A stretch of DNA of 42,123 nucleotides from CAZVRZ01 sp964629965. GTDB taxonomy: Bacteria > Chloroflexota > Anaerolineae > Anaerolineales > UBA4823. Made by a program: the position numbers and the translations under genes. The notes under the pieces were generated by a model, which was not told the origin of the DNA, did not search any database, and saw nothing but the letters and a program-made list of their open reading frames with translations. The first letter of the stretch is position 1. Each line of letters starts with the position of its first letter. The stretch spans positions 1 through 42,123 of the forward strand of contig CAZVRZ010000028.1 in the NCBI GenBank assembly GCA_964629965.1. The letters are read 5' to 3'. Shown here one piece after another: positions 8,009 to 16,512 of the stretch.

Positions 8009-9418
8009 ATGAAAAAAGCAAATTTTGGAATGATGGGTTTAGGTGTCATGGGTCATATGCTGGCCTTGAATATGGAGCGCAACGGCTTTCGCGTGGCTGG
8101 TTACGATCTGGATGCTGAAAAAGTTCAGGCTTTTGCCACAAAGTACCCCGACAAAAACCTGATCGCCTGCACCACCCTGGCTGAATTCCTGGCTGCTTTG
8201 GAACGACCGCGCCGCATCATGATGATGGTGCCTGCCGGCAAAGCAGTTGATGCTGCCATCGTCAGCCTGCAAAATTATCTGGAACCCGGCGATCTGTTAA
8301 TTGACGGCGGCAATACGTTTTTCATGGATACCGAGCGGCGTTCCAAAGAATTGGAAGCGCACAGCATTATCTACATTGGAACCGGGGTCAGCGGCGGCGA
8401 ATACGGCGCGTTGTGGGGCCCGGCCATCATGCCTGGTGGCCAGCCGGAAGCCTGGCAGCTGGTCAAGCCGATCTTTGAAGCTATCTCTGCTAAGGTGGCA
8501 GGTGAGCCATGTGTGGCTTATATGGGTCCGCGTGGCGCAGGACATTATGTCAAGATGGTGCACAACGGTATCGAGTACGGCGATATGCAGTTGATCGCAG
8601 AAGCCTATGACCTGCTCCACCGCGGCCTGGGATTGGATAATGCCCAACTGCATGCCGTTTTTTCAGAGTGGAACAAGGGCGACCTGGAATCTTATCTGAT
8701 CGAGATCACTGCCGACATTTTTACAAAATACGACCTTGAAACAGGCCAGGCAGTTGTTGATCTTATTCTTGATGAGGCTCAGCAAAAAGGCACGGGAAAA
8801 TGGACCAGCCAGAATTCTCTGGATCTGGGAGCGCCGACGCCTACGATCAACGCCGCGGTGGAAAGCCGGATCATTTCTGCCTATAAGGATGAGCGCTTGG
8901 CATCCTCCCGGGTGCTTACTGGCCCACAGCCAAAGATCAAATATGCCCAGAGGTCCGTTATCAACTGGGTGCGAGCTGCCCTGTATGCCGCCAAGATTTG
9001 TTCCTATGCCCAGGGTTTTGGCCTGATGCGCCTGGCAAGCAAGGAATACAATTACAATCTGAACTACAGCGAAATTGCGCGCATTTGGCGCGGGGGCTGT
9101 ATTATTCGGGCTGCCTTTCTGAATGACGTCAGTCAGGCATTTCAACAAGAGCCTGATCTTCCAAATCTGATGCTGGCTTCGGAGTTTGCCCAGGCGCTGA
9201 ATGCTCGCCAGGCTGCTTTGCGTAAAGTGATCGTATTAGCGGCCGAGAGTGGGATCCCGGCTCTGGCATTCGGTTCTGCCCTGGCTTATTACGATGCTTA
9301 TCGCAGCGCTCGCCTTCCTGCCAACCTGACCCAGGCGCAGCGCGACTACTTTGGCGCGCATACTTACCGCCGCGTCGATCGTCAAGGCTCATTTCATACG
9401 CAGTGGATTGATGAATAG
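8009..9418 (+). CDS. gnd: 6-phosphogluconate dehydrogenase, decarboxylating
   Basis: A 469-residue full-length classical enzyme. The NADP fold motif GLGVMG starts at 10. The substrate loop is S128-G129-G130, and catalytic K182, H185, N186, E189 and Y190 lie in GAGHYVKMVHNGIEYGD. GKWTSQ is present, and the C-terminal RRVDRQGSFHTQW supplies the Arg and His that complete the partner subunit's site. It converts 6-phosphogluconate to ribulose 5-phosphate, CO2 and NAD(P)H. Its place inside a uronate operon, 35 bases after the LarA-like gene, is unusual, because uronates normally enter through KDG and KDPG. It implies that gluconate is an intermediate here. Confidence 0.95.
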   Translation: MKKANFGMMGLGVMGHMLALNMERNGFRVAGYDLDAEKVQAFATKYPDKNLIACTTLAEFLAALERPRRIMMMVPAGKAVDAAIVSLQNYLEPGDLLIDGGNTFFMDTERRSKELEAHSIIYIGTGVSGGEYGALWGPAIMPGGQPEAWQLVKPIFEAISAKVAGEPCVAYMGPRGAGHYVKMVHNGIEYGDMQLIAEAYDLLHRGLGLDNAQLHAVFSEWNKGDLESYLIEITADIFTKYDLETGQAVVDLILDEAQQKGTGKWTSQNSLDLGAPTPTINAAVESRIISAYKDERLASSRVLTGPQPKIKYAQRSVINWVRAALYAAKICSYAQGFGLMRLASKEYNYNLNYSEIARIWRGGCIIRAAFLNDVSQAFQQEPDLPNLMLASEFAQALNARQAALRKVIVLAAESGIPALAFGSALAYYDAYRSARLPANLTQAQRDYFGAHTYRRVDRQGSFHTQWIDE

Positions 9419-9449
9419 AGTGCTGAATTTTGATGAAGGAGAATAGCAG

Positions 9450-10535
9450 ATGAACGAATTAAAAATAAAACCCGCCGGTGAGAACACCTTAGATTTTGTC
9501 TCTGTTGGAGCGTTGATCCACCGGTTGGATACGGGCATCGTGCCCTTTCGCAAGGCCACCCAGTGCCTGATCCATGTGAGCGGCGGCGAGTTCAACGTGG
9601 CTGCCAACCTGGCCGATTGCTTCCGCCTGAAAACCGGTATTGCCACCGCCATGGTGGATTATCCAATCGGCGATATGATTGCTGAGCGTGTTCGGGCGAT
9701 GGGTGTGAAACCATTCTTTAAGTATTTCGAACACAATGGAGTAACCGGGCCGAATATGGCCACGGTGTACAGCGATCGCGGGCAGGGTGTGCGCGCCCCG
9801 GTCGTATTCTATAATCGTTCGAACGAGGCGGCTGCCCAGCTCAAACCGGGTGATTTTGACTGGAAGAGTATCTTTGCTGGCGGAGTGCGCTGGTTCCACA
9901 GCGGCGGTATTTTTGCCGCCTTGTCTGAAACCACAGGCGAAGTGATCATCGAAGGTATGCAAGCCGCCAAAGAGGCAGGTGCGGTCACCTCCTTTGACCT
10001 GAATTATCGCGCCAAGCTGTGGAACTTATGGGGCGGCAAGGAACGCGCCCAGGCGGTTATCCGCCGTATTGTAGAGCATGTGGATGTTCTTGTTGGCAAC
10101 GAAGAAGATTTGCAATTGGGCCTGGGCATCCCCGGCCCCGAGGTAGCCGCCAAGTCCAAGCTCGATCCATCCGCTTTCTTTGCTATGATGGACTCTGTGG
10201 TAAAGAAACTGCCGCAGGTGAAAGTGGTGGCCACTACCTTGCGCGAAGTTCATTCAACCAACCACCACAGTTGGGGCGCGGTTGCCTGGGTTGAAGGCCA
10301 ATCTTATGTTTCTCCGACCTGTGAACTGGATATTTACGATCGGGTGGGCGGCGGAGATGGCTTTGCCTCGGGTTTCATCTATGGCTTGCTGTCTGGCGAA
10401 GAACCAGAAGAAGCAGTCAAGCTGGGCTGGGCGCATGGGGCGTTGTTGACCACGTTCCCCGGCGATACGACCATGGCTACCGTGGCGCAGGTGCGGGCTT
10501 TTGCCAGGGGTGGATCGGCGCGTATCCAGCGTTAA
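9450..10535 (+). CDS. PfkB-family sugar-acid kinase (KDG kinase-like)
   Basis: A 361-residue ribokinase-family kinase. It has the sugar-binding SGGEFNVA at 44-51, SFDLNYRAKLW near 181 (typical of 2-keto-3-deoxygluconate kinases), and the anion hole and catalytic base DRVGGGDGF at 297-305 with D303. The first Gly of the GAGD consensus context is kept, but Ala is Gly. AAGGAG precedes the ATG by eight bases. As a KDG kinase it would serve the lyase branch (lyase, KdgF, then KDG). As a gluconate kinase it would link the LarA-like step to 6-phosphogluconate dehydrogenase. No other kinase for this is present, so one enzyme may do both. Family firm, substrate open. Confidence 0.82.
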   Translation: MNELKIKPAGENTLDFVSVGALIHRLDTGIVPFRKATQCLIHVSGGEFNVAANLADCFRLKTGIATAMVDYPIGDMIAERVRAMGVKPFFKYFEHNGVTGPNMATVYSDRGQGVRAPVVFYNRSNEAAAQLKPGDFDWKSIFAGGVRWFHSGGIFAALSETTGEVIIEGMQAAKEAGAVTSFDLNYRAKLWNLWGGKERAQAVIRRIVEHVDVLVGNEEDLQLGLGIPGPEVAAKSKLDPSAFFAMMDSVVKKLPQVKVVATTLREVHSTNHHSWGAVAWVEGQSYVSPTCELDIYDRVGGGDGFASGFIYGLLSGEEPEEAVKLGWAHGALLTTFPGDTTMATVAQVRAFARGGSARIQR

Positions 10536-10536
10536 T

Positions 10537-11592
10537 ATGTTTATCACTGTAAGGCTTGCGGTCCGCAAAGCAGCCCCAACTAAGGAAGATATCGAGTTTT
10601 TCCATCGCTTGTGGAATCATCCCCGTGTGATGAGTAACGTGGGTTTTCCTCATGGCTTGCAGATCACGCCTGAAAAGATTCGCGAGTTGTTCGCACAGCC
10701 TCCCCCCAATGATCTCAACTCTCGCCTGATTGTAACAGTGAAAGAAACGGGCGAAAAGATTGGCGAGTGTAAGCTGGGCGCGCCTGATGAAAACGGCCTC
10801 TCCGAAACCGATGTCAAGCTGCTGCCTGAGTATTGGGGTAAGGGTTATGGAACCGAGATCAAGCGTGCCTTGCTGCGCTGCCTGTTTGCCTGGACAGATT
10901 GCCGGATCGTGCAGGCTACACCTAATGTGAATAACCCTGCTTCCATCCGCATGCAAGAAGCGGTGGGCGGCAAGCGCATTGAGCAGGGCGAGTTTAGATT
11001 TCCCGATAACATGGCTGCTTTTACCACGCCGGTGAAGCATTATATTTATCATGTTTACCGGGATGAGTGGGTGCAGCGCAATACCTTAGCCGTTTCACCC
11101 GTTGATACCTCGGCGGAAATCCGCCTGCGCCCTGTGGCCTACCGCGATGCCGAAACGGCCCTGCCCTGGTATCAGGATATGGAAGTGCTCTTCTACATGG
11201 ATGGACCGCAAAGAACCCAGCCCTATACGCTTGAGCTTGTCCATAGCATGTATCGGACGCTGTCTGCTGCGGGCGAATTCTACCAGATTGATCTGCGCGT
11301 GAATGATGACTGGTTGCCAATCGGCGACGCTGCTTTGTCGGATGAAACGCTGCCCATTGCCATTGGACGCAAGGAATACTGGGGGTGCGGCATTGGCAGC
11401 CGGGTGTTACAACGCTTGATCCAACGCGCTTGTGAACTGGGTTACCGCGAACTGCGAGTAAAAGAGATCCTGGATACCAACCCGCGTTCGCTGAACCTTT
11501 ACCGGTCAGCAGGTTTTCGCGAGATCAGACGAACTGATAATGGCATACAGGTTGCCTTGGGATTGACGCCTTCGATTGATCAGAGCCAGTAG
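10537..11592 (+). CDS. Tandem GNAT-domain acetyltransferase
   Basis: A 351-residue protein with two GNAT domains. The first (about 1-170) shows the acetyl-CoA loop YWGKGYGTE. The second (about 190-345) shows YWGCGIGSRVL, and its ending SLNLYRSAGFREI is typical of GNAT beta6-beta7. The ATG at 10537 is one base after the kinase stop; an upstream in-frame GTG lies inside the kinase. It is the last gene of the uronate operon. Acyl acceptor unknown. Similar two-domain GNATs act on antibiotics, tRNA-like substrates or proteins, and the sequence does not decide between them. It converges on the APH-like gene with only 23 bases between stops. Confidence 0.75.
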   Translation: MFITVRLAVRKAAPTKEDIEFFHRLWNHPRVMSNVGFPHGLQITPEKIRELFAQPPPNDLNSRLIVTVKETGEKIGECKLGAPDENGLSETDVKLLPEYWGKGYGTEIKRALLRCLFAWTDCRIVQATPNVNNPASIRMQEAVGGKRIEQGEFRFPDNMAAFTTPVKHYIYHVYRDEWVQRNTLAVSPVDTSAEIRLRPVAYRDAETALPWYQDMEVLFYMDGPQRTQPYTLELVHSMYRTLSAAGEFYQIDLRVNDDWLPIGDAALSDETLPIAIGRKEYWGCGIGSRVLQRLIQRACELGYRELRVKEILDTNPRSLNLYRSAGFREIRRTDNGIQVALGLTPSIDQSQ

Positions 11593-11615
11593 CTCAGCGG
11601 GGCAGTTGCGAATCT

Positions 11616-12611
11616 TTATTTGCCCTGTTCTTTGCCCATCCGGTAGGCATCTAGCAGCTCCAACTGCTTTTGCAGCATCAGGCGAGCCCAGTTTTCCTGA
11701 TCTGTGGTGGCGTATTGCCGGTAATAACACTCGATCACCATAATCAAAAATAGGTAAATGTTGTACATCACCCTGCGGCAGCGTTTGGCAGGTGTATCGA
11801 GCATTTCCCGGCCGTATCCAGCCAAGAAAGCCGGATTCTCACCGAATGCGCCGAAATTCACTTCCATCAGCGGGTCAGCCCACAGCGCTCGCTCAAAGTC
11901 GATCAGGCCGTAGATCTGCCCGTTCTCCGGGTTGATAAACACATTGCCATCCCACAAATCCCAATGCACCAGGCTTGGCGAAGTGATTTCATCCAAAACG
12001 GCATAGCATTCCTGCATCTGAGCCAGCAGATCATCATAGGAACGCGGCAGTTCAACCTGGATATCCTTTCCATCTTGCAGCACGTTTTGCAAGATACGAT
12101 CGAAACCCGCTCGCCAGATTGGGGCGCTCTGCTCCGGCAGCGCAAAGCAGCCAAAACTGTCTCCAGCGATATCATTCATTTGCCTTAGGAAACGCCCAAG
12201 CTGAAAATCAATGCCATACTGAGTTTCTATTGATAATTGCTTCCGGACAATGTTCAGTGCTACGCCGGGTAAGAAATCCATAATGTAGAATTCGCTGTTG
12301 ACCAGGGTAAACGTTGGGTCGTAATACAACACGGCTGGCAGTGGAATCTCTGTACGTTCTTTTACCAGCCGCATCACTTCGACCTCTGCGCGCAGGATAT
12401 CTTTCTCGTAACGCAGGATAGGAACAGAGGCCCGGGGTGCGATCTTCAGCACATATTTTAGCCCGTCATCCAGTTCCAGCAGGTAAGCGGCATTATAGAA
12501 TCCCCCGCCCAGTTCCTCTAATTTATCAAGACGGCGCTTGGTTCCAAAGTGTTCTGCCACGATCTTCTGTGCAGTATCCAAAGTAATGGGGTTTTTGGTC
12601 AGACTGTACAT
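11616..12611 (-). CDS. Aminoglycoside phosphotransferase (APH)-family kinase
   Basis: A 331-residue protein of the APH/choline-kinase fold. An N-lobe Lys lies in YVLKIAPR (K56). The catalytic loop HWDLWDGN gives D218 and N223, and the metal-binding IDFERA gives D238. The fold transfers phosphate from ATP to a small hydroxylated molecule; many members are not resistance enzymes. There is no neighbour in the same transcription unit. It is divergent from the DUF624 gene across 157 bases, and TATAAC lies about 14 bases upstream of its ATG, so any leader is very short. Substrate not predictable from sequence. Confidence 0.8.
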   Translation of the reverse strand: MYSLTKNPITLDTAQKIVAEHFGTKRRLDKLEELGGGFYNAAYLLELDDGLKYVLKIAPRASVPILRYEKDILRAEVEVMRLVKERTEIPLPAVLYYDPTFTLVNSEFYIMDFLPGVALNIVRKQLSIETQYGIDFQLGRFLRQMNDIAGDSFGCFALPEQSAPIWRAGFDRILQNVLQDGKDIQVELPRSYDDLLAQMQECYAVLDEITSPSLVHWDLWDGNVFINPENGQIYGLIDFERALWADPLMEVNFGAFGENPAFLAGYGREMLDTPAKRCRRVMYNIYLFLIMVIECYYRQYATTDQENWARLMLQKQLELLDAYRMGKEQGK

Positions 12612-12664
12612 AGCTTTGCGCAGTTATACCATAGATTTCAACTTCTCCGATTCATTCATACGCT

Positions 12665-12673
12665 TGATATAAT
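12665..12673 (+). promoter_or_regulatory. Extended -10 promoter for the DUF624 gene
   Basis: TGATATAAT matches an extended -10 element (TGnTATAAT) exactly. No convincing -35 box lies 17 bases upstream, which is normal for this class. Transcription would start near 12680, giving a leader of about 90 bases before the ATG at 12769. Confidence 0.5.
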
Positions 12674-12768
12674 CATATCAATTCGGGTCTGTTCCAGTGA
12701 TTGTCCGTCCAGGCATATGAAATTGTTAAGTTACTTTCGGCCAATCACAGCAGAAAAGAGGTCAAACC

Positions 12769-13470
12769 ATGTACCAGCGATTTAGCGGTAAAATCCCCGC
12801 TTCCTTGCGTGTAATCTGGCTCTCCACCCTGCACTGGTGGGACGATCTGGTCATCCAGGCGGTCATGAATCTGCTTTTCCTTCTTTCCTGGGTCACCGTC
12901 ATTCTGGGACCTCCGGTGACATTTGGCATCCATTACGTGGAAAGCCAATATGTGCGTGGCGATAATCTTGGCTTAAAGGGCGTGTGGGAAGGGGCTAAAA
13001 AGTATTTTGTTATCAGTTGGATTTGGATGTTGGTTAACGTGGTCTTGTTATATCTGTGTATTGTCAATGCCAACTTCTATCTTAGCATTGAGGCTTATTG
13101 GGGCGCCATCGGGCGCTATATCGTCCTGGTATTGGGCTCGGCCTGGTTTATTATCCAGTTCTATGCCGTTCCATTTCTGATGATCCAGGAAAAACCATCC
13201 TTGATCACCGCCTGGCGCAATGGTTTTATGATGACCATGGCCTCGCCCCTCTACCTTTTGATCCTTCTCCTCTTTCTGCTTGTTTTCGGCCTGTTCAGCT
13301 TCTTGTTGGGATTGCCGATGTTGTTGGGATATATCACCCTGTTCATCATCATTGCCAACCAGGCCGTTAAGGATCGCTTGGAGGTTTTCCGGGAGATGGC
13401 AGCGCAACAGAAAGATGCATCAGAGAATGAGCATCATCTACCGCAATCGCATGGGGAAGGCCGCCGTTAA
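12769..13470 (+). CDS. DUF624 (YesL-like) integral membrane protein
   Basis: A 233-residue membrane protein with about five hydrophobic helices (roughly residues 30-55, 85-105, 115-140, 158-182 and 183-205). The beginning, WWDDLVIQAVMNLLFLLSW followed by GPPVTFGIHY, is characteristic of DUF624. The ATG has AAAGAGGT at good spacing. Family members such as Bacillus YesL lie in rhamnogalacturonan and other plant-glycan loci near carbohydrate ABC transporters, but their function is unknown. Here the gene stands alone between unrelated genes, two bases from the convergent SDR stop. The polar C-terminal tail is cytoplasmic if the usual topology holds. Confidence 0.8.
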   Translation: MYQRFSGKIPASLRVIWLSTLHWWDDLVIQAVMNLLFLLSWVTVILGPPVTFGIHYVESQYVRGDNLGLKGVWEGAKKYFVISWIWMLVNVVLLYLCIVNANFYLSIEAYWGAIGRYIVLVLGSAWFIIQFYAVPFLMIQEKPSLITAWRNGFMMTMASPLYLLILLLFLLVFGLFSFLLGLPMLLGYITLFIIIANQAVKDRLEVFREMAAQQKDASENEHHLPQSHGEGRR

Positions 13471-13472
13471 AC

Positions 13473-14267
13473 TCAGGTGGTCACTTTCAGCCAGCCGCCA
13501 TCGATGTAGAAAGTGGAGCCAACACAATAGCTGGCACGCGGCGAGCAAAGGAACACAAATAGGTTAGCGATCTCTTCCGGAGAAGCGAAGCGCCCGATGG
13601 GGGCGTTATCCTTGGCAATCTTATCCAGGTAGGCTTCCCAGGTGATCTCCTTGCCTTCGGTAAGCAGTTTGGCAGTTTTTTGCCAGTCAGGCGTCATCAC
13701 CAAACCCGGATTGATTGTGTTCACTCGAATATTGAAAGGGATCAATTCATTGGCCAGGCATTTAGAGAACATCACCAAAGCGGCCTTGGTTGTATTGTAA
13801 ATTGGCTCGTAGCCCAGCGGCTGCGTGGCGCAGATGGAAGCATTATTCAAAATCACCCCGCCGCCCCGCGAGCGCATGCCTGGCGCCAATGCTCGCGACA
13901 GCCTGGCAGCCGCCATCACATGCAGATCCCAATAATATTGCCAGCGTTCGTCTGGGGCATTCAGGATAGTTTCCTCGCTGCCCGTTCCGGCGTTGTTGAT
14001 CAGAAAATCGGCGCCGCCGAAGGTGCTTTCAACCTCTGCAACGAAATGAGCAATATCGGTTGCCCGGCTGACATCCGCCTGGACTCCAACGACACGCACC
14101 CCGTACTGCTGCCGCAGGGATTGCGCTTCTTGCTCCAATCGCTCGGCATTGCGAGCACACAGTGCCAGGTGAACGCCTTCCGCTGCCAATCCATGCGCAA
14201 TTGCCAGGCCGATCCCCACGCTTCCCCCGGTGATGACTGCAATCTTTTCTTTGATCCCTAGATCCAT
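13473..14267 (-). CDS. SDR-family oxidoreductase
   Basis: A 264-residue classical short-chain dehydrogenase. It has TGGSVGIG at 13-20 for NAD(P), NNAG at 91-94, catalytic S144, Y157 and K161, and a C-terminal YIDGGW. AGGAGAAT precedes the ATG. It is the last gene of a minus-strand trio (AKR, MDR, SDR), 76 bases after the MDR stop. Such trios often process a carbohydrate or polyol by paired oxidation and reduction, but nothing in the sequence fixes the substrate. Confidence 0.85.
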   Translation of the reverse strand: MDLGIKEKIAVITGGSVGIGLAIAHGLAAEGVHLALCARNAERLEQEAQSLRQQYGVRVVGVQADVSRATDIAHFVAEVESTFGGADFLINNAGTGSEETILNAPDERWQYYWDLHVMAAARLSRALAPGMRSRGGGVILNNASICATQPLGYEPIYNTTKAALVMFSKCLANELIPFNIRVNTINPGLVMTPDWQKTAKLLTEGKEITWEAYLDKIAKDNAPIGRFASPEEIANLFVFLCSPRASYCVGSTFYIDGGWLKVTT

Positions 14268-14343
14268 GCCAATTCTCCTGTCGGTAGATATCGTTATTCG
14301 GATTGTGGTAAGTAAACGAACTCAGGTAAGATCTTGATACCTT

Positions 14344-15387
14344 TTACTTACGATCGAGATCGATCATCACTTTCATGTAGCGCCCCTGGGAGGCTTCAAT
14401 AGCATGGTAAGCCTCCAGGTAGTCGGCAAAGGCAAAACGGTGCGTTATCAATGGGTCGAGCTGCATTCTGCCGCTTGCAACCAGGGTAATAGCGCGCTCG
14501 TAATCTTCTTTCTGATACATCAAGGTGCCAATCATGGTCAGTTCTCGATCTTGGATCAGGCCGACATCCACAATTGGCTTTTGTCCAAACACGCCCACAA
14601 CAACGATCTGGCTGCCTTTACGTGCAAACTGGATAGCCTGGCTCATCGTATCTTGCACACCAACGCATTCCAGGATTACATCGGCTTTGTCAGGCCCAAA
14701 GATGCGCAGGATGGTTTCGCCCAGGCTGCTCCCCTGGTCTTGCCCGGTGTTAACAGTGTGTTCCAGGTCGCAAGCCCTTGCTTTGTCGAGCTTGTAATCG
14801 CTGACATCTGTGATGATCACTCCCGTTGCACCCTCGGCCTGGGCTGCCTGCGCCACCAGGTTGCCGATGGTACCGGCGCCCAACACCATCACCTTCTTGC
14901 CGCGCACAGGGCCATAGCGTCGCAGCGCATGCACTGCCACGGATACGGGCTCGATCATTGCGGCTTGATCGAGCGATATGCTTGCGGGTGTTTTAAGAAC
15001 CATATCGGCATTGACCGGGAAAAATTCCTGCCCGGCGCCATCCGTTTGGAATCCCATCACTTTCAATTGGTCGCAGATATGGTACATGCCATGGCGGCAA
15101 GGGAAACATTCACCGCAGGTGACCTGGGGCATGAAAACCACCTGGTCGCCGGGCGCCAGGCGATCATCTTGCACGGCCGCGCCCACCTCGGCGATCACAC
15201 CCGAGACCTCGTGTCCTTGAACTACCGGGTAGCTCGTATAAGGGTGCAGCCCATGATAGACATGAATATCCGATCCGCAGACGCCGATGCGCTTGACCTG
15301 GATCAATACCTGGTGAGGCAGGATCTGGGGCTTCTCGATAGAGCGCACCGTGATTGCGCCTGGTTGGGTCATGACGGCTTGTAACAT
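14344..15387 (-). CDS. Zinc-dependent MDR dehydrogenase
   Basis: A 347-residue medium-chain dehydrogenase. Catalytic zinc ligands are C37 and H59-E60, structural-zinc cysteines are C91, C94, C97 and C105, and the dinucleotide motif is GAGTIG. AGGAGGATTCT precedes the ATG. It resembles threonine, sorbitol and L-galactonate-type dehydrogenases and is only distantly similar to the operon-1 MDR at 2205. It lies between the AKR upstream and the SDR downstream on the same strand; the tandem 41-bp repeat fills the space between its start and the AKR stop. Confidence 0.86.
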   Translation of the reverse strand: MLQAVMTQPGAITVRSIEKPQILPHQVLIQVKRIGVCGSDIHVYHGLHPYTSYPVVQGHEVSGVIAEVGAAVQDDRLAPGDQVVFMPQVTCGECFPCRHGMYHICDQLKVMGFQTDGAGQEFFPVNADMVLKTPASISLDQAAMIEPVSVAVHALRRYGPVRGKKVMVLGAGTIGNLVAQAAQAEGATGVIITDVSDYKLDKARACDLEHTVNTGQDQGSSLGETILRIFGPDKADVILECVGVQDTMSQAIQFARKGSQIVVVGVFGQKPIVDVGLIQDRELTMIGTLMYQKEDYERAITLVASGRMQLDPLITHRFAFADYLEAYHAIEASQGRYMKVMIDLDRK

Positions 15388-15407
15388 AGAATCCTCCTGA
15401 TTTGAGT

Positions 15408-15527
15408 TAGGCCCACATCGGGGATATGGCTTGATCTTTAATCAGCCCTAGGCCCACATCGGGGACATGGCTTGATCTTTAATCAGCCCTAGGTCCACAT
15501 CGGGGACATGGCTTGATCTTTAATCAG
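15408..15527 (-). repeat. Three tandem 41-bp copies of the AKR gene 3' end
   Basis: Units start at 15408, 15449 and 15490 with a period of 41 bases; the last is partial (38 matching bases). Copies differ at only one or two positions (TATG/CATG, GCCC/GTCC). The innermost copy is the real end of the aldo/keto reductase gene (final residues DQAMSPMWT and stop). The two outer copies repeat those codons together with a TAG stop, ending in A instead of T, so they are untranslated duplicates. Confidence 0.93.
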
Positions 15528-16346
15528 AGTCTGCATCTCTGCCTCGCCAGGCCGCTTGGCAAAACGGCTGGCTGCGTTCAGCACCAATGGCAGCATGGAA
15601 ATATCGCCTACCGAGTTCAAGAACACCTGGGGGTCTCCCATCACCCACTGAACGGCCTTATCGATGTCGCCTTGATCCTGCAGCGGTTCGTACCAGGTGT
15701 TATGGGTGGGCTTTGTCTCTCCCCACAACCTGCGGGCGATCGATTTGATCGTTTGTACCGCCACGTTTCGTTCGCGGCACACCGCTTGCAACGCCTGGAA
15801 ATCGGCTGCATATTGGGGATTCTGCATGAGAATATAGCTGTACGGCAAAAGAACCGAGTCGAAGTTGAACTTCTCCAGGGCAAGTTGATGTCTCAACGGA
15901 GCAGCCAGGGTATGGCCTGTAACCCCAATGAATCGCACCAAACCTTGGGAGCGAGCCTCGATGGCTGCTTCTAATGCGCCGCCGGGACCTAGCGCAGTTT
16001 CCCATTCGTCTGCTTCGATCAGGTTATGCAGTTGGATCAAATCCACTGAAGACACCTGCAGCCGGTCGAGGGAACGGCGGATCTCGTCAAATGCTTTCTG
16101 ATAAGTGCGCTCGCCTGTCTTGGTTGCCAGGAAAAAATCTTTGCGGTGTTCTTTCATCCAAGGGCCGATGCGCAATTCTGCTTCCCCATAACTGGCGGCC
16201 GTATCAATGTGATTGATGCCATATTCCAGCAAGGTTTCCAGGGTGCGGTCTGCGTCTGCCTGGCTGACGGGGCCCAGGGCGGCTGCGCCGAACAATACCC
16301 GCGTGCTCATGTGCCCGGTTTGTCCAAATGCCTGTTTCGCAATCAT
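15489..16346 (-). CDS. Aldo/keto reductase
   Basis: A 285-residue protein with the AKR catalytic tetrad in the expected order: D48 (HIDTA), Y53 (SYGEAE), K76 (LATKTGE) and H107 (IQLHNL). AGGAGGAAAGC precedes the ATG. It reduces or oxidises an aldehyde or sugar ketone with NADP(H) and heads the minus-strand trio with the MDR and SDR genes. It is somewhat shorter than the usual 310-330 residues. The last 13 codons and stop are tandemly duplicated downstream (repeat at 15408-15527), so the present C-terminus may have been reset by that expansion. Substrate unknown. Confidence 0.87.
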   Translation of the reverse strand: MIAKQAFGQTGHMSTRVLFGAAALGPVSQADADRTLETLLEYGINHIDTAASYGEAELRIGPWMKEHRKDFFLATKTGERTYQKAFDEIRRSLDRLQVSSVDLIQLHNLIEADEWETALGPGGALEAAIEARSQGLVRFIGVTGHTLAAPLRHQLALEKFNFDSVLLPYSYILMQNPQYAADFQALQAVCRERNVAVQTIKSIARRLWGETKPTHNTWYEPLQDQGDIDKAVQWVMGDPQVFLNSVGDISMLPLVLNAASRFAKRPGEAEMQTLIKDQAMSPMWT

Positions 16347-16473
16347 GCTTTCCTCCTAAAAGAAAAAATGAGATAAGATGTTTTTAACATAAAGGGTTCG
16401 CCCTGTCAACGCGCGATCCCTACCCGGCAGGCAGTTTTAGCCCCACATCATCATGAGTCCCTATGATTGCGAG

Positions 16474-16479
16474 TATAAT
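16474..16479 (+). promoter_or_regulatory. -10 box before the TPR protein gene
   Basis: TATAAT lies 34 bases before the ATG at 16513. The -35 candidate TCATGA, 17 bases upstream, is weak. This is the first plausible promoter for the + strand genes starting at 16513, since the upstream genes run the other way. Confidence 0.4.
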
Positions 16480-16512
16480 CCAAAGGATAGCCTGGTAAGG
16501 AGTGTTATTTTA

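Noticed and set aside
14404..15384. A 326-residue open frame on the + strand opposite the MDR gene
   Set aside because: The minus-strand MDR has all zinc and cofactor motifs and a good ribosome site; the + frame is rich in His and Gln with no motifs.
15408..15527. Possible CRISPR-like array
   Set aside because: Units are directly adjacent without spacers and derive from the end of the neighbouring gene.
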